Positions 1 to 12,498 of a stretch of DNA of 64,000 nucleotides are shown here, in pieces. A model generated the notes under the pieces. That model was not told the DNA's origin. It saw only the letters and a list, made by a program, of their open reading frames with translations, and made no database searches. Source of the stretch: Clitoria ternatea (Eukaryota; Streptophyta; Magnoliopsida; Fabales; Fabaceae); contig CM075676.1 of NCBI GenBank assembly GCA_037962975.1, positions 95,240,001-95,304,000 on the forward strand, given 5' to 3'. Every line of letters begins with the position of its first letter. Positions within the stretch are counted from its first letter, which is position 1. A program made the translations under genes and the position numbers.

Positions 1-904
1 ACTGGGAGAATTTTCTGAATAAAACAAATCTGAATTCAAATGAAATCAATTGGAAAGAGCTTTCTAAGTGACATACTGAATTCTGAGTGAAATCAACTTG
101 AAAAGATGTTTTCCGAGTGAAATTAAGGTGTTTATCAATTGTAATATGATCCTGTTTGAAAGTTTTAAATAAGAAGCTTGTATTCTTCAGATAACCAATC
201 GGATTAATATATATATAACTGGTCAGATTACTGCAATTTCTGAGTGAATTTATGTATTCTTAACCGCTCTGGTTGATTGGTACAATACCGAGCTTAATAA
301 CATAGTATCCGATGTCAGTTCATATCTCTTCACTGGAGTCCTCATAAATACCCATGATATTTTTAATATTTTAACAGTCCAGCATCAAACATATACACTT
401 ATTCATTCATATTAATCAATAAAATCAACAGGTTCACTGAATTCTCATGGCCAATAATAAACAACGCTGTAATTAAACATGTTCAATACATTACATATAC
501 AAATATAACAAACAATTAAACATTTAAATCACAACAACCAGATTTTTCCTTTCACTCAGATTTCCCCAGAATACCCGAGAATATACCCCCCTTACCTCAA
601 TGAAGTTCCTGGATGGAAAGAAAGAGGTTCACTTCACTGTCCTGCTTCAAATCCGCGTGAGAGAGGAAAAGAATTGAAAGAAAGAAAGCTAGCAAGAAGA
701 GGTTATGTTTCGTATGTGTGTGTGTTCTAAGAGTGATAATAATGTATTAATAATGAGGGAAACAAGTGGAAGACAACATTTCCCGTGAGTGATGGTTAGG
801 TGAAGATAATGGCAACTTTTGACTCATTTCACTGTCAGCGTAGCATTTGATTGGAATAAAATATATAAAGGTATTATAATGGATGCAACTTTCCCCTGGG
901 ATTG

Positions 905-1260
905 GGTGTGTGAAGGCGGAGTGCAGTGTGAGGGCGGTGTGGAGTGTGAGGCGGTATGGAGTGTTAGAGCGTTATTGAATGTGAGGCGGTATGGAGTGTT
1001 AGGGCGGTGTGGAATGTGAGGCGGTATGGAGTGTTAGGGCGGTGTGGAGTGTGAGGCGGTATGGAGTGTTAGGGCGGTGTGGAATGTGAGGCGGTATGGA
1101 GTGTTAGGGCGGTGTGGAATGTGAGGCGGTATGGAGTGTTAGGGCGGTGTGGAATGTGAATCGGTATGGAGTGTTAGGGCGGTGTGGAATGTGAGGCGGT
1201 GTGCTGTGTGAGGGTAGTGTGGAGTGTGAGGCGGTGTGAAGTGGGCGGTGTTGAGTGTGA
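905..1260 (+). repeat. GC-rich 35-bp minisatellite
   Basis: A higher-order tandem repeat built from two related half-units, ggcggtatggagtgttag and ggcggtgtggaatgtga, alternates about seven times and then degrades into single ggcggtgtg units. It is strongly G-rich on the plus strand and stands out against AT-rich surroundings. It sits inside the left arm of the large inverted repeat and has no counterpart of this size in the right arm, so it expanded after the arms formed. Confidence 0.85.
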
Positions 1261-1409
1261 AGTAAGGAAGGACGGTGTGTGTGAAGGAGTTAAGGACTCC
1301 GTCTGTGTAAAGAGGGCGGTGTTGTGATGAACACCGGCTCAGAGCTGTCCGGTGTGAGCTCCTGCTCTAAGGACGACCTATTTTAGCTAACTGGTGTGGA
1401 GTGCTGACA

Positions 1410-1490
1410 TCGGATCGCTTAAGCGAAATCCGATTCGCTTGAGCGAGTCCGCCCTTCATGGCTCGGAAATCTTCAAAAACTGATTCGTTT
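1410..1490. repeat. CAAGCGAG palindromic block, left arm
   Basis: Short near-palindromes of the type gcttgagcgag / ctcgcttaagcg, here in one block. The same sequence type fills 3270-3660 and recurs at 38418-38460 inside the solo LTR, so it is a shared module of these LTR families rather than a gene. Confidence 0.6.
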
Positions 1491-1519
1491 TTCTTGGTCC
1501 TCACTCTTGATTATTTTAA

Positions 1520-2540
1520 AGTATCTAGTCGGATTTCTCCTCTCTAGGTCGGATTTCTTCTGGATTCAGTCGGATTCTCTTTACTCAGGGTTTCCATTCG
1601 GTAAACAACCTATTCTTATTTATTTCATACTTAACTAAATCATTCCTTAGCCAACTCAACATCAAATCACTTTTTACTCGGATTTCATAACACCTTAGGC
1701 TTACTCGGAAAAAGGGTATCCATATTCATACAGTTTTCCACTCAGAATTATAACATCCTTTATTCAGAAATCAACACTTTCTCCACTCGATCCACTCATA
1801 TTTCTCCCTCGGTTTGAACCAAACTCTTCAACTACAATTTCAATCGAAGCCTATTAAGGTCATTACCTCTTGGAAAAGACACACACGTATGAGCCTCACC
1901 CGGACTTGGTCCAGTAGAGTACTTCTCACTCGGAAGAGGAGTCATACTCATAGACTTACTCGGAAATGGCCCTGCCTACTACAATTCACTCGGAATGGGT
2001 TCTCAAATACCATTTTCCGCTCGGTATCTACTCAATTAGTATTATTCATTCATCACCACTCATATTCAAGCCAAGTAATGCTTTAACCATACGATATATA
2101 TATATATAACCACTCGGAATCCATAACTTAATGATTATTTCTTCCACCAACATTTCTTAATAATTTTAATAACACATTTCAATCGGTAGAAGGCATCAAC
2201 TCTTCATATGCATTCATTCACTCAGAACTCCTCAACATTCACTCGGGTTTCTCATTCAGACCTACTAAATTCTTGTCTACTCGGAACCATTCAAACTCTC
2301 CATCACTTAAAGGATTTCATTCACTCGGATTTTCACTCAGGAGTGGTTCTCTTGAACACACTTCACTCCAAATGTCTCTGTGATCAAGAATCCACTCGGT
2401 AGTACCCTTCTTGGTCATATATTACTCGGATAACATAACCTTACACTCGGAATTTCATTCCTTACTCGGATTTTCTTTCTATCACTCGGTATTGCTCACT
2501 GTCACTCGGATCAGAGTCCCTTTTCACTCGGAATTTGATT
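1520..2540. repeat. Dispersed CACTCGG motif array (left arm)
   Basis: Dozens of copies of cactcgga, ctcggaat and related words are spaced irregularly by 10-50 bases of AT-rich sequence. Its mirror, ccgagtg, fills 2710-3240. The array is not a classical tandem repeat because spacing and spacer sequence vary. Short open frames across it are read-through of the motif (Ser-Leu-Gly/Thr-Arg-Lys type repeats), not proteins. Confidence 0.75.
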
Positions 2541-2709
2541 AATATCCTCAAAGGTCTGCATAAATTCCATAATTATACCCAAAAATATAATTTTTAGAGT
2601 ATTACTGACCCTATACAAGGTATTTACTCACTTATTCTTACTTTCTGACCTTCCACACTTCAAAATTTACCAAATAAAACTGCTACTAAAAACAGGGATG
2701 TTACAAGGG

Positions 2710-3240
2710 TTATTACCGAGTGGAATCCTGGCTTCGGAGACATTTGGGTGAAGTGTGTTCAAGAGAACCACTTCTGGGTAAAAATCCGAGTCAAACACCC
2801 TCGAATGACTCGTTTCCGAATCAAACAACTTCGAATGACTCGTTTCCGAGTCAAACCTTGCCAAGTGCTTCCTTTTCCGAGAGAAACTTCTCTGAGTGCA
2901 ACGTTCTGAGAGAAGCACGTTCAATTGAAAGAAAACACATTTCCAAGTAATAGATATCCGAGTGGCTATGTCCGAATCGAGTGTAATTTCCCTGACGCCG
3001 ACTGAAATAGATACCGAGTGAGTCACTTCAAGGGAATGAAGATCTGACCGAGTGTTTCAAGAAGACACAGTTCCGAGTGAATGTCCAATTAGGTGGGAGT
3101 CGGTTTCTGGAAGGTTTTACCGAGTGGAACCCGAGTGAGTGAAGGCTCAGATTCGAAACAAATTACCGAGTGAAAGTCTGAGTGAGAGGGAACTCAGTCT
3201 GGACAGATTCTACCGAGTGAGAACAGGAGTACTTGAGTCG
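2710..3240. repeat. Dispersed CCGAGTG motif array (right arm)
   Basis: Copies of ccgagtg, ccgagtga and the variant ccgagtcaaac are spaced irregularly. It is the inverted counterpart of the array at 1520-2540; the 2700-2780 part matches the reverse complement of 2330-2410 closely. Confidence 0.75.
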
Positions 3241-3269
3241 GTTTCGGAGGAATTATGAGCGAGAATAAG

Positions 3270-3660
3270 ATGACCCGCTCAAGCGAGTCGGACTTCGCTT
3301 GAGCGAGATGGACCCCCTGATGCATAATTCCTCCTTTCAATCAGCCCTTTCTCTACTTCGCCCAAGCGAGCATACTGCGCTCAAGCGCGCTCGGCCCTGA
3401 TACGCTTTCCTCCACTCACGCCCAAGCTAGGACAGCATGACTCGCTCAAGCGAGTCAGGATCCGCTTGAGCGAGAAGGACCCCTGATACATAATCATTCA
3501 TTTCACTCAGTTTTCTTCACTTCGCCCAAGCGAGGATAGTATGACTCGCTCAAGCGAGTCGAAATTCGCTTGAGCGAGGTGGAATTTTTCCTTGCTGACC
3601 CAAGCGTGAAGGGACCACGCTCAAGCGAACATTCTACGCTCAAGCGCCTAGGGTCCTGAT
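3270..3660. repeat. CAAGCGAG palindromic block, right arm
   Basis: About ten copies of gctcaagcgag and its reverse complement alternate here, each pair forming a small hairpin. Matches the type of block at 1410-1490 and 38418-38460. No protein is supported. Confidence 0.7.
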
Positions 3661-4599
3661 TCTCCTTCTCTTCACGTGCAAACACCTTTTCACTCTAATC
3701 ATAACACCTTTATATATTTTATTATATATCCATTCCAATCAATGCAAGCTGACAACGGAAGTGGTCAAAAACAGCTCACCTTTTGTCCAAAAGTCTTCAT
3801 TATCTCCATTATTCTTACCTAATCCTCCAATCAATGGAAATCTTATCTCCCACTTGCCTTTCTCATTATTAACCCAATACCACTCATTAACTCTTAGACT
3901 CTCAGAACACACACACACGGAACTTAGCAGAACCCACCCTCTTTCCTATTTTTCTATACGTTCAAGGCCTTTCTCTTCCATTTTCACTTCTCTTCGCTGT
4001 GAGCTGAAACAAGGAAATACAGAACGTCTTCTTCTCATCAAAGAACTTCCATTAAGGTAAGGGGGTATATTCTCGGGTATTCTGGGGAAATCTGAGTGAA
4101 AGGAAAGGGTTAAGGTACCCTTGGTCCTCACCTTTCCAGGACAGGTTCAGGAATTGTTGATTAATATGCTTTAATTTTTATATGTTTGTTTTTATATATC
4201 TTTATTGCTATGAATATGTTCAATTAGCTGTGTTGCTTATTATTAACATGATAATTCAGTGAATATGTTCGATTGACTGTATTGATTATTATTAATCTTG
4301 ATGATTAAATGATATGATCGGTATTGGACTGTGAAAACATTAAGAATCATGGGTGTCTATATGAATTCCAGTGAGAAATTATAAAACAGAAGTCGGATTC
4401 AATGAATAACAAGCTCGGTTTTGTATAAACTGACCGGACCATCTAAAAATACATAATTTCACTCATCTGGTTTACATAAATCCGACCGGTTTTACACCAA
4501 TAATACTTCAAACAGATTTTGAATTAAATATCCGATTTACAATAACCGACCGGATCTTTTGAAATACAAAAATACATAATTTAACTTGGTAAACTATCC

Positions 4600-5340
4600 A
4601 CCTTGACATAATTTCACTCGGTATTCTCATAAACCGGCCAAGCCTTCCACTAAAATACAATCCGAACTGCTGAACAACTTCATATATCATGGTCGGGCCT
4701 TTCATTCACTGAAACATCACCCGGATAATTATTCTTGTCGGAATTAATCACTCAGAAACACCTTCAATCGGAATTAGAGTCCTTAAACCAGAAACACCAT
4801 TCCTGGAAAGACTTACTCGGAATGCTTTACTTGGAAATAACACAGAGACACTTCCCTCGGTACACCATCCACCCTAATAAATTTCACTCGGACGTTTACT
4901 TTATCAGAAATATCAATCCGAGAGGTATTTCTACATCTCTCGGAAATAACTCATTCGGAAGCATTTCACTCGGAGATGTTTCTGTTTCACTCGGATCTTG
5001 ACTTACTTGAACGTGTTCCATTCAGATAGAACGATTTCTCACTCGAAAAACATCTTCTCAGTTGATTTCATTCGGAATTATACTTATTCTACTCGGAAAC
5101 TCTTCCACAATCATATTTCACTCGGAAAACATTTTAACTTCACTGAGAAAACTCTTCTCAGTCTGATTTCACTCGGATTCATATTCATTTTACTCAGAAA
5201 CTCTTCTCAGTCTTATTCCACTCGGAATCCTATTTATTCCACTCGGAATCCTACTTATTCCACTCGGAATCCTATTTATTGCACTCGGATTCAAACTCTT
5301 TTTACTCGGAAAACCTGGTTTTTGACTCAGATTTCATTCA
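4600..5340. repeat. Third CACTCGG motif array, outer right arm
   Basis: Repeated ttcactcgga / actcggaat words, including three near-identical copies of a roughly 20-base unit at 5215-5285. This corresponds to the ccgagtgaa-containing sequence at 1-130 in the left arm. The array ends 30 bases before the LTR-like terminus gggacgttaca at 5382. Confidence 0.7.
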
Positions 5341-5382
5341 GAAACTCTTCTTTAATCCTTTTTAAATTATTGGGACGTTACA

Positions 5383-6583
5383 ATTATCATTATTTTTCTT
5401 AGTTCTATTATTATTATTGTTATTCTTATTATTATTATTAACTATTATCATTGTTATAGATATTATTATTGTTTTAATTACGAGTAATGAAATAAGGAAT
5501 ATATTATTTTATTCTTTAAACAAAGTATTATTTTAGCCAAGATACAACCGATATATTTCCTAGAATAATAATAATAATAATAATAATGACTTGCAACGTC
5601 TGAATAGTTGATGGATCCAAGAGCTTGTGAATAAATATTATGAGACTGGAAACACATAGATACCCAAGGATCAAATGATAATAATAATGCATTTCGCATC
5701 ATGAAAATACTTTTGAAGGAGAAAAATCTAGAGCATACACTTGGTACAGTGGAGGACATTCACGTTCGATCTCCGAGGAGAATCTTAGGAGTACAACCGG
5801 AACGGGAAACCCAATGGCATCAGAGTCGCGCCTGAAGCCGGGTGAGACGATGCAATTCTGGTGTACTTTGACTAAATGACGGAGTGTAACTATGATCGTG
5901 GAGATCCAAGCCCCAAGATAATATATATTGATGAGAACTTGTGAGTTCATTCGTACCTTATGAAAATGAATGGGGGCTTGGGCGGACTCCGATCACTCTA
6001 GAAAGAATGAGATGATGATGAATTAATTTATTGGGCCCACATGCATCATGAGACTTAATTAAGATAAATCATAATAAATCAAACTCATGCATTCCATGAC
6101 AGCACATTTGATTGTTATAGTTATAAATATGTTAATTGCATGATGTGTTATTATATATTAACTGGATTATGTCCGCACCGGATGACCTTCAGGGTCTTGG
6201 GTTATATTCACCCTTACTGTTGAATATTAACAGAGGAAATAGGAAACCAAGAATAGGAGTACGACGAACAGCAATACGTTGAACCAACTGGGAGTGCTCA
6301 TTAAAATTAGAATAGAAGTAGTAGATATTTATTAATGAATAACAAGACACTGGATGACTGTATAATATTTAAGGGTGCCTGCGTGCCCCATTCTATTAAG
6401 AGTACAATTACTTATAGTTTGTGAATGACTATGTGATTTATCTATTATTTGCTTCCACTGATCTGCCATCATTTTATATTATTTTAAAAAAATATATTCA
6501 CTTTTTCTGAAAACTGTTAACACTCTTAGTTAAATAGGATGATCCTATAGAAGGGTTTGTCTTATCTAACCGAGGGTGTTACA
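5383..6583 (+). repeat. AT-rich spacer and LTR-like 3' fragment
   Basis: Begins with ATT/TTA microsatellite tracts (5400-5480, 5565-5590). From about 5760 the sequence is less AT-rich and ends in gggtgttaca at 6574-6583, the usual 3' end of plant Ty3-type LTRs. No coding potential is visible. It may be the tail of an LTR interrupted by the inverted repeat to its left; the matching 5' part is not in the window. Confidence 0.4.
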
Positions 6584-6586
6584 CAG

Positions 6587-7398
6587 GGACCATTGTCATG
6601 TTTGGTTGATAATGGCCTCCTTCAATGCAACATATATTGATTATATTATTTTTAGTGTGTCTAAGCAAGAGTTTGGGAAAAAAACCCTAATTTTTATGGG
6701 CTCAATTTTTATTACATTTATCCCTAATTTTTGAACTATAATTTAACCATCTTTATATTACCCATCTTTTTCATTTAGAAACATCCAACAATGGAGGTAA
6801 ACCTTTTGTGTGACAAAATGGAAAACTCAAACGACAACAATGATGCATCCCAAGCCTCGACAAGTCTTGAGGGTGGTCATAGGACAAGGAATGGAGAACC
6901 TAAACGATAACAATGATGTATCTCATCATTTGACAAATGCTGATGGTGGCCATACGATCAGGATGGAGAACCCAAATGACAACAATGGTGCATCTCAAGC
7001 TTCAACAAGTGTAGGTGATGGTCATAGGATAAGGAAGTATTATGGTTGAGGTAGTTGTTGGTGGGCTTTAAAATGTTGTGGGAATACACCTATTTTGTAT
7101 ATGAGGTTGTATTCCAATGTAATTTTTTCTCTCTCTTTCAAATGTAGCTTATTATATTTTAGGAAGTTGTAATTTTGTGTCTTTCATTATGTTACGTGGA
7201 ACTTTAAGTTATTAAGAATAGATCTTTATTTTAAATACAAATGGTTATATGGATTCCAAAGTAACTTTTTATTAGTAGTGGTTCATGTAAAATATACCAT
7301 TTCTTTTTCCAAACTCTTATCTAGGCACACCAAAAATGATGGAATCGACATGTGTTGCATTGAAGGATGTCATTATCAACCAAACCTGGCAATGGTCC
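6587..7398. mobile_element. Non-autonomous DNA transposon with about 90-bp terminal inverted repeats
   Basis: 6587-6679 and 7308-7398 are inverted copies, both starting ggaccattg and containing the word ttcaatgcaaca. Long TIRs suggest a Mutator-like element, although hAT or another class is not excluded. I see no convincing target duplication (left flank gttacacag, right flank tttgtatgt). The interior holds three direct repeats of about 72 bases instead of a transposase. Confidence 0.65.
6846..7060 (+). repeat. Three 72-bp direct repeats inside the long-TIR element
   Basis: Units begin at 6846, 6919 and 6991, each containing aatggagaac or gatggagaac and ending in gacaacaatg-like sequence. 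A unit length near 72 keeps one frame open, giving repeated Met-Glu-Asn-x-Asn-Asp-Asn-Asn-x-Ala-Ser peptides, but single units contain stops in that frame (for example after the first). It looks like an amplified remnant of a coding segment rather than a live gene. Confidence 0.6.
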
Positions 7399-8567
7399 TT
7401 TGTATGTTCTAATTTCTTTTGCAATGGTTGCACATGCTTGAGCACATGGTATACCTGTAGATAAAAAAATTACTTGTTAGTCGAATAACACTTATCAATC
7501 TCTGACAATTTAAAAAAAGTTGAGAATAAGCCCCTATACTTGTCAATTGAAAAAACAATCGTGTTTTGCTACCCATGTGGGAGTCCATATAGCATCACCT
7601 GCTCCAAAAAAGGGCCACATAGGGAAAACCTAACAGAAGTTTGAAAAAATTGACAACAATGACCTATCACATTGGCAAGAGTGAAAAGTGAGGGACCACA
7701 CACAAATTTTTAATATTTGAAGGACCTATTAACTGATCATGTAAAAGTAAGGGACTAAATAATGTGTTTACTCTTAAAAATGAAATGAAAGCATTTGATG
7801 ATGTAATGTAGTTGATTCTAGAGAATTCTTGTTACTCTATTGTTCAAGTAGCTATGGCACCTCAAGAGTGTGCATGGTGAATATAGTTGCTACTAATCAG
7901 TCAACAATTCATTTGACAAAGAGTCTTATCTTTCACGCTAGAACAAAACATGTCGGGGTGCATTATCATTTTATAAGAGAAAAAATGTTATAAAATCAAG
8001 ATAAAGTACATCTTTGCTCAAGTCCAAGTTGCAAATTATTTAATAAAGGTCTTATTGGTTCAAAGTTTGAAAAATTCAAAAGACAATATGAGACCAAGGT
8101 CTATTTTGAGATAGAATAATCATTAAAGAGAAGTAGTAAAAATTACAATAATTATATTCTCTACATTCACTTAAACTATAGGAGTGACTTTATTTTGGTT
8201 TTATTATTTTTGTTATGTTTATCAATAGAATAGAAAGAGTATTTATACCCATAGTTATTTTTAATTTCAGTTTCTAGAAATGTAATTATTATATAAATGC
8301 TTAGAACAATCTTGTGCATTATATAGAAAAACACACGTAGAATGAGAAACACAGAGAATAAGAAATACAAAAGGTACCACACACCCAATTTTTTCTCTCC
8401 TATTTATTTTTGATAAAAAAATACATATATATATATATATATATGTGTGTGTGAAGATTTATTCAACATATTCATATCATATCAAACTTATATATTCATT
8501 TAAAACATATTCTTAATATATTTTTTATAATATTATTTAATCACAAATGATCATATGAATGAAAACT
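7399..8567. other. Intergenic, no gene seen
   Basis: AT-rich DNA with no supported coding region. 7500-7790 has the look of a decayed dispersed repeat. An (AT)n/(GT)n microsatellite lies at about 8425-8452. Confidence 0.5.
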
Positions 8568-8853
8568 ACTACCTCCGGTTTCAAATATAAGCAAATATAC
8601 CTAACTTTACACATATTAAGAATAGTAGTTGGAGGTAGTTATTTGCATTAATGTTACCACATATTTGATTTAATTTTCTAAAATACCCTTAGTATCATTT
8701 ATTACATAAAGAATTAGTGACCTTGGAAATATATATGATGAGGACATATTTGGTAAACAAGCATTTAATGACATTGGGAAAGTCTAATTTTGCTTATATT
8801 AAAGGACCAAAAAATTCCACTAAAATTTGCTTATATTTGGAACCGGAGGTAGT
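8568..8853. mobile_element. MITE with about 28-bp terminal inverted repeats
   Basis: The ends actacctccggtttcaaat (8568 onward) and its inverted counterpart, read back from 8853, match over about 28 bases with one or two differences. At 286 bases with no coding capacity this is a MITE. The CTACCTCCGG-type end resembles Stowaway (Tc1/mariner) MITEs; a TA duplication is compatible with both ends but cannot be placed uniquely. Confidence 0.75.
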
Positions 8854-11165
8854 ATTAATTTTTGTATTAATTATTTTAAAAATTATATCCATAAGAAGAT
8901 TTAATTAATTGTGAATGTAAAATATTCTCTGACAACTACGTATCACATTAAAATCTTAACTGTTTTTATAAGACACGCGTAAAATTTTCAAAACACACAC
9001 AAAAAAAATGATTTGATTATACACGTAAAAAGAAAGCGTTTTTTGTAGCTGGTTGAGTAAGTTCGGTGCCGCCATGTGTTGATGGTTCAGGATGAAGCAA
9101 TAGTCAAATTCCCTGATTAAAAAAAAGGCAAATTGTAGCAAACACGAAACACATAGATATGGAACTAATTATATTATTTTACAGATGGATGAGCTCAAAG
9201 TAGTGCATGTACCAGCAGTGTCATTAATTAAGACGGTAAAACTAGAAATGATAATCCTCCTATATCATTTTTCTATGGAGTAATTCAAGAAAAAATTGAT
9301 ATTTTCTATTATTTTTTAAAATAGTAGTTGAAACATTTGTAAGACAATTTACTGGAAAATATAACATTTTTCTTAAACTTTGCAACGTTAACTATCTTTA
9401 AATTGTCTACTAGTCTAAGAAAAATAAAAAGTTATAACGAACATCGAGTACTTAATTGAATATGTTGCAATTAAAAAAAGAAGAAGAAGATAGGCTTAAA
9501 ATTTTTAATTTAATACCTCATAAATTTTAACACATTCATCGAAAAATCAATGGCTTACAGTTATTCTATATTTGATTGAGTATGGAGGCCATTAAATTGT
9601 GTTGCATCCTTGATGCCTCCACCGTTTTTAGATTATTGACTACCCACACAGAGGTGGATATGTTTCCGTAGCTCGCCTAATTTTTATGGTTGATTCACAT
9701 GTAGGTTTGTTAAGTTTTACAAGTATTAATTTTTTTTATCTTAATGAGTTATTAGTGTGAGTTTAATAGGTTGATCTGTCTATTCCATTTAGAAAAGAAG
9801 ATAAAATAATTAAAAAAATACATAAGAATAAAATACACGTAATATTAATAAATAAGGGTTGATTAGCTTCTTTAAAAAAAATAAAAAAGATTTTTTTAAG
9901 TGTGTTGTTAACTAAAACTAACATTTAAAAAAATTAAAGAAAAAAGAAATTACTAATCATTAGATTGATATGTCTCATCCTATTCTAAACTTGACGGGTT
10001 AAACAAGATGAGTTATATGGTTTGTCAACTTTAATACGTCTAACTCATCTCACATTTTGTATGAGTTGACGAGATAACCAAATCAGTTTAACTTCTTTAA
10101 CAAGTCTAGTGGCAATTCAATGGCTATGAAAGTCATGTAAGTGGTGGTGATGTTAATGGTTAATGATAGTAATAGTGGTGCAAGGACACTAATGACAAAA
10201 ATAATAGTAATGGTAGTGTATAATATAATAAGATGTTAAGAATTAGTGATTCAGAACAAAATTTTAAAAATAGTTAATTTTAATTATATTGTAATTTGAT
10301 GAATTTAAACTTTAAAATTCTAATTCTAATTCTAATTCTTACGAAGTTTGTAATTGAAAATAATTAATTTTAATTATATCATGTTAATCTAATCTTATAT
10401 ATTTGAGTTTTGCTATAATTTAAGTATTAAAATATCATTATAATTGATATTACATTTCATCTCTCACCTGAAAGGACATATTGATATCGAACATTCTTGT
10501 TCCTCACTATATTAGAAGAAAATATATTGGATCTTACTCAACCGATATCATATAATATACACATAAATCTGATACCTAATATCGCCTGTATCAAGGCTAA
10601 AGACTTATATAAAAAAATTAAAAAAATACATATTTACTCTAATTATAAAAATTCTAATATATTAATCGTAGTCTTGAATAAATATAAAAGAATAGTTTTT
10701 TATAAGTCTTAATGACACTCATTGGATGCCTATTTTCCCACACTATATATATATAATATGATAACTTTTTAAAAGTTTTTCTCATAAGAATAAAGAAAAA
10801 TAACTAATCACGATTATTTACATTAATTCATTAGAGAAAAATAAAAGATTGTTTTTTAAAAAATAATACGAATATTTATCCCAAAAAAAACACGAATGGT
10901 TGCACATTTAATAATAATTCTAACTGCATTAATAATCGTTAGCAGCAAGTAGAGGTTTCTCACTGTCTCGCAAACATTGTTCTGTTTTTACAATTCTTGT
11001 CTACAATACCATGATGCTAAAGCGTTTTTCTTTTAAACTTTTAAGTACATTATTCCATTGCAACGACCTCCTTTGAACACAATTTTGAAATGGCAGAAAG
11101 AATGAGAAACGATATGAAGTGACAAAGAATGCACAAGATCACGTAAGCATGTGTTGTGTTGTGTT
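8854..11165. other. Intergenic, AT-rich, no gene seen
   Basis: No coding region, RNA gene or clear mobile element is supported. Short open frames (for example 10497-10712) are AT-rich chance frames. The last 150 bases probably include the 3' untranslated region of the minus-strand XTH gene next to it. Confidence 0.5.
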
Positions 11166-11169
11166 CCTC

Positions 11170-12498
11170 TTATGACTTGGAGCGGATTGTGCATTCCAGA
11201 GGGAGACCCTGAGGGAATCGTTTGAAATCTGCGCAGTAATTGTAAATCCTGAAATTCTTCTGCACCCATTTTAGCCTTTTCTGGTTTGCTGCATCAAGCT
11301 GGCGAGATAGCCAAGCCTCATTAGAAGAGTTAGAACTGCATAAAGATGCCTCGTTAGTCCAAACACACCCCTTGGCTCTGAAGTTACTGAAAGAAACAGT
11401 GAATGGAGCTTGACTCCAATTTGTCTTCACAAGTCCTCCCCTTGTTGCCCAGTTATCAGCGTTCCACAAACTGGAATATAATCTCATTGGTTGCTCTTTT
11501 GGGTAGGGAACACCCACACCCTCCAAGTTCTTGAACTCCCTAATTGGTCTTCCATCAACATAGAACCTGAAAATAAAACAATCCCATGCAGCTCAGATGA
11601 ATTGAGTTGTGTGCATATTTATACACGACTTTATCTAAACTATGAAATTTTACGCAAGATAAAAAATGAAAAAAGAAACTTTTTTTATTTGAAATTACCA
11701 TTAATGTAATATTTTTTTTATAATTTCCACCACAAATCCAGGATCGTTTCTAATAAAAATTTACTCTTGTTAATTTCTTATACTGCAATACTGCATAGAT
11801 TATATAAATTCTTTAAATAATATATTTTATAGATTTTATTCATAAAACTTACACAATATGTGAAGGATTCCAGAGAAAAGAGTAGGTGTGAAAATCTGCA
11901 GTTGGGTCAAACCAGAGATAGAATTGTTCCTCTCTGTCACCCTTGCCTTGTGTATACACATTAGTATGAACTATGTAAGGATTATCACTCAGATTACCAA
12001 GGAACTCAAAATCTATCTCACCCCAAGATGTCCCTTCTGAACGTAACTGCATGATGCAGAAATTATATATAAGAATGAAGACAAGCACTAGGCATGTATG
12101 TGTATGTTGTGGTGTGCTAAACACTTAACCAAGTTATTGTTATTTTAAAAAACCACTAGATATTGATTGAATCAGATGAATTAAAAATGATTAAGGGAAC
12201 TCACGTAATAAGCAGTGACTGTGCCAGCGGAATTTCCAGGAACAAGTTTGATTTGCATGTCCAATTTGCCATAGAGATATTGATTCTTGGACTGAAAGCC
12301 AGAGCCAGAGTAGCTGTCAAGTGACAGAGTAAGAAGTTCACCATTGTTCAGAATCTTGCCTCTGCCATCACCCCAAGTGATATCCACCTCTTCGTATAAG
12401 TTACCAGCAAAGGCAACCATGGAAAGGGTAGAGAATAGAAACGCTATGAGAAGTCCAAACAATGCATTAGCAAAAGGAGCAGAAGAGAAGGAAGCCAT
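11170..12498 (-). CDS. XTH: Xyloglucan endotransglucosylase/hydrolase 1 of the cluster
   Basis: Cuts and rejoins xyloglucan in the cell wall (GH16 family). Three exons on the minus strand: 12498-12205, 12046-11853 and 11566-11170, all with GT-AG introns; 294 residues, normal for XTH. A signal peptide covers about residues 1-35. The GH16 signature reads GEIDFEFLG at about 107-115; the catalytic acids E108, D110 and E112 are present, but the residue before the nucleophile is Gly where the family has Asp. The N-glycosylation site (NLS) follows directly. The C-terminal XTH extension keeps its paired cysteines (GCVW..., YC...EC). The Met at 12498 was chosen because it starts the signal peptide. 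It is the most diverged of the five copies and resembles the XTH22-25 subgroup. Exact substrate preference cannot be read from the sequence. Confidence 0.93.

Larger units (their letters stand above)
1..5382. repeat. Large imperfect inverted repeat of LTR-like DNA with CCGAGTG/CACTCGG arrays
   Basis: The left arm (1 to about 2410) reappears as reverse complement in the right arm (about 2705 to 5382). Anchors that pair are 95-130 with 5041-5075, 341-390 with 4325-4365, 541-600 with 4050-4110, 700-780 with 3830-3935 and 2330-2410 with 2700-2780. About 290 bases (2411-2700) separate the arms at the centre. Arms differ by indels of several hundred bases. On the plus strand, LTR-like 3' ends of the form gggatgttaca and gggacgttaca occur at 2705 and 5382. 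No intact reading frame of a retroelement protein is present; the short ORFs here are products of the repeats. The left end lies outside the window. Confidence 0.7.

Noticed and set aside
1520..2540. Possible CRISPR-like array of spaced short repeats
   Set aside because: Repeats are 7-9 bases, spacing is irregular, and the DNA is from a plant nucleus.
2667..3026. 119-residue minus-strand open frame
   Set aside because: Same explanation: it crosses the CCGAGTG array.
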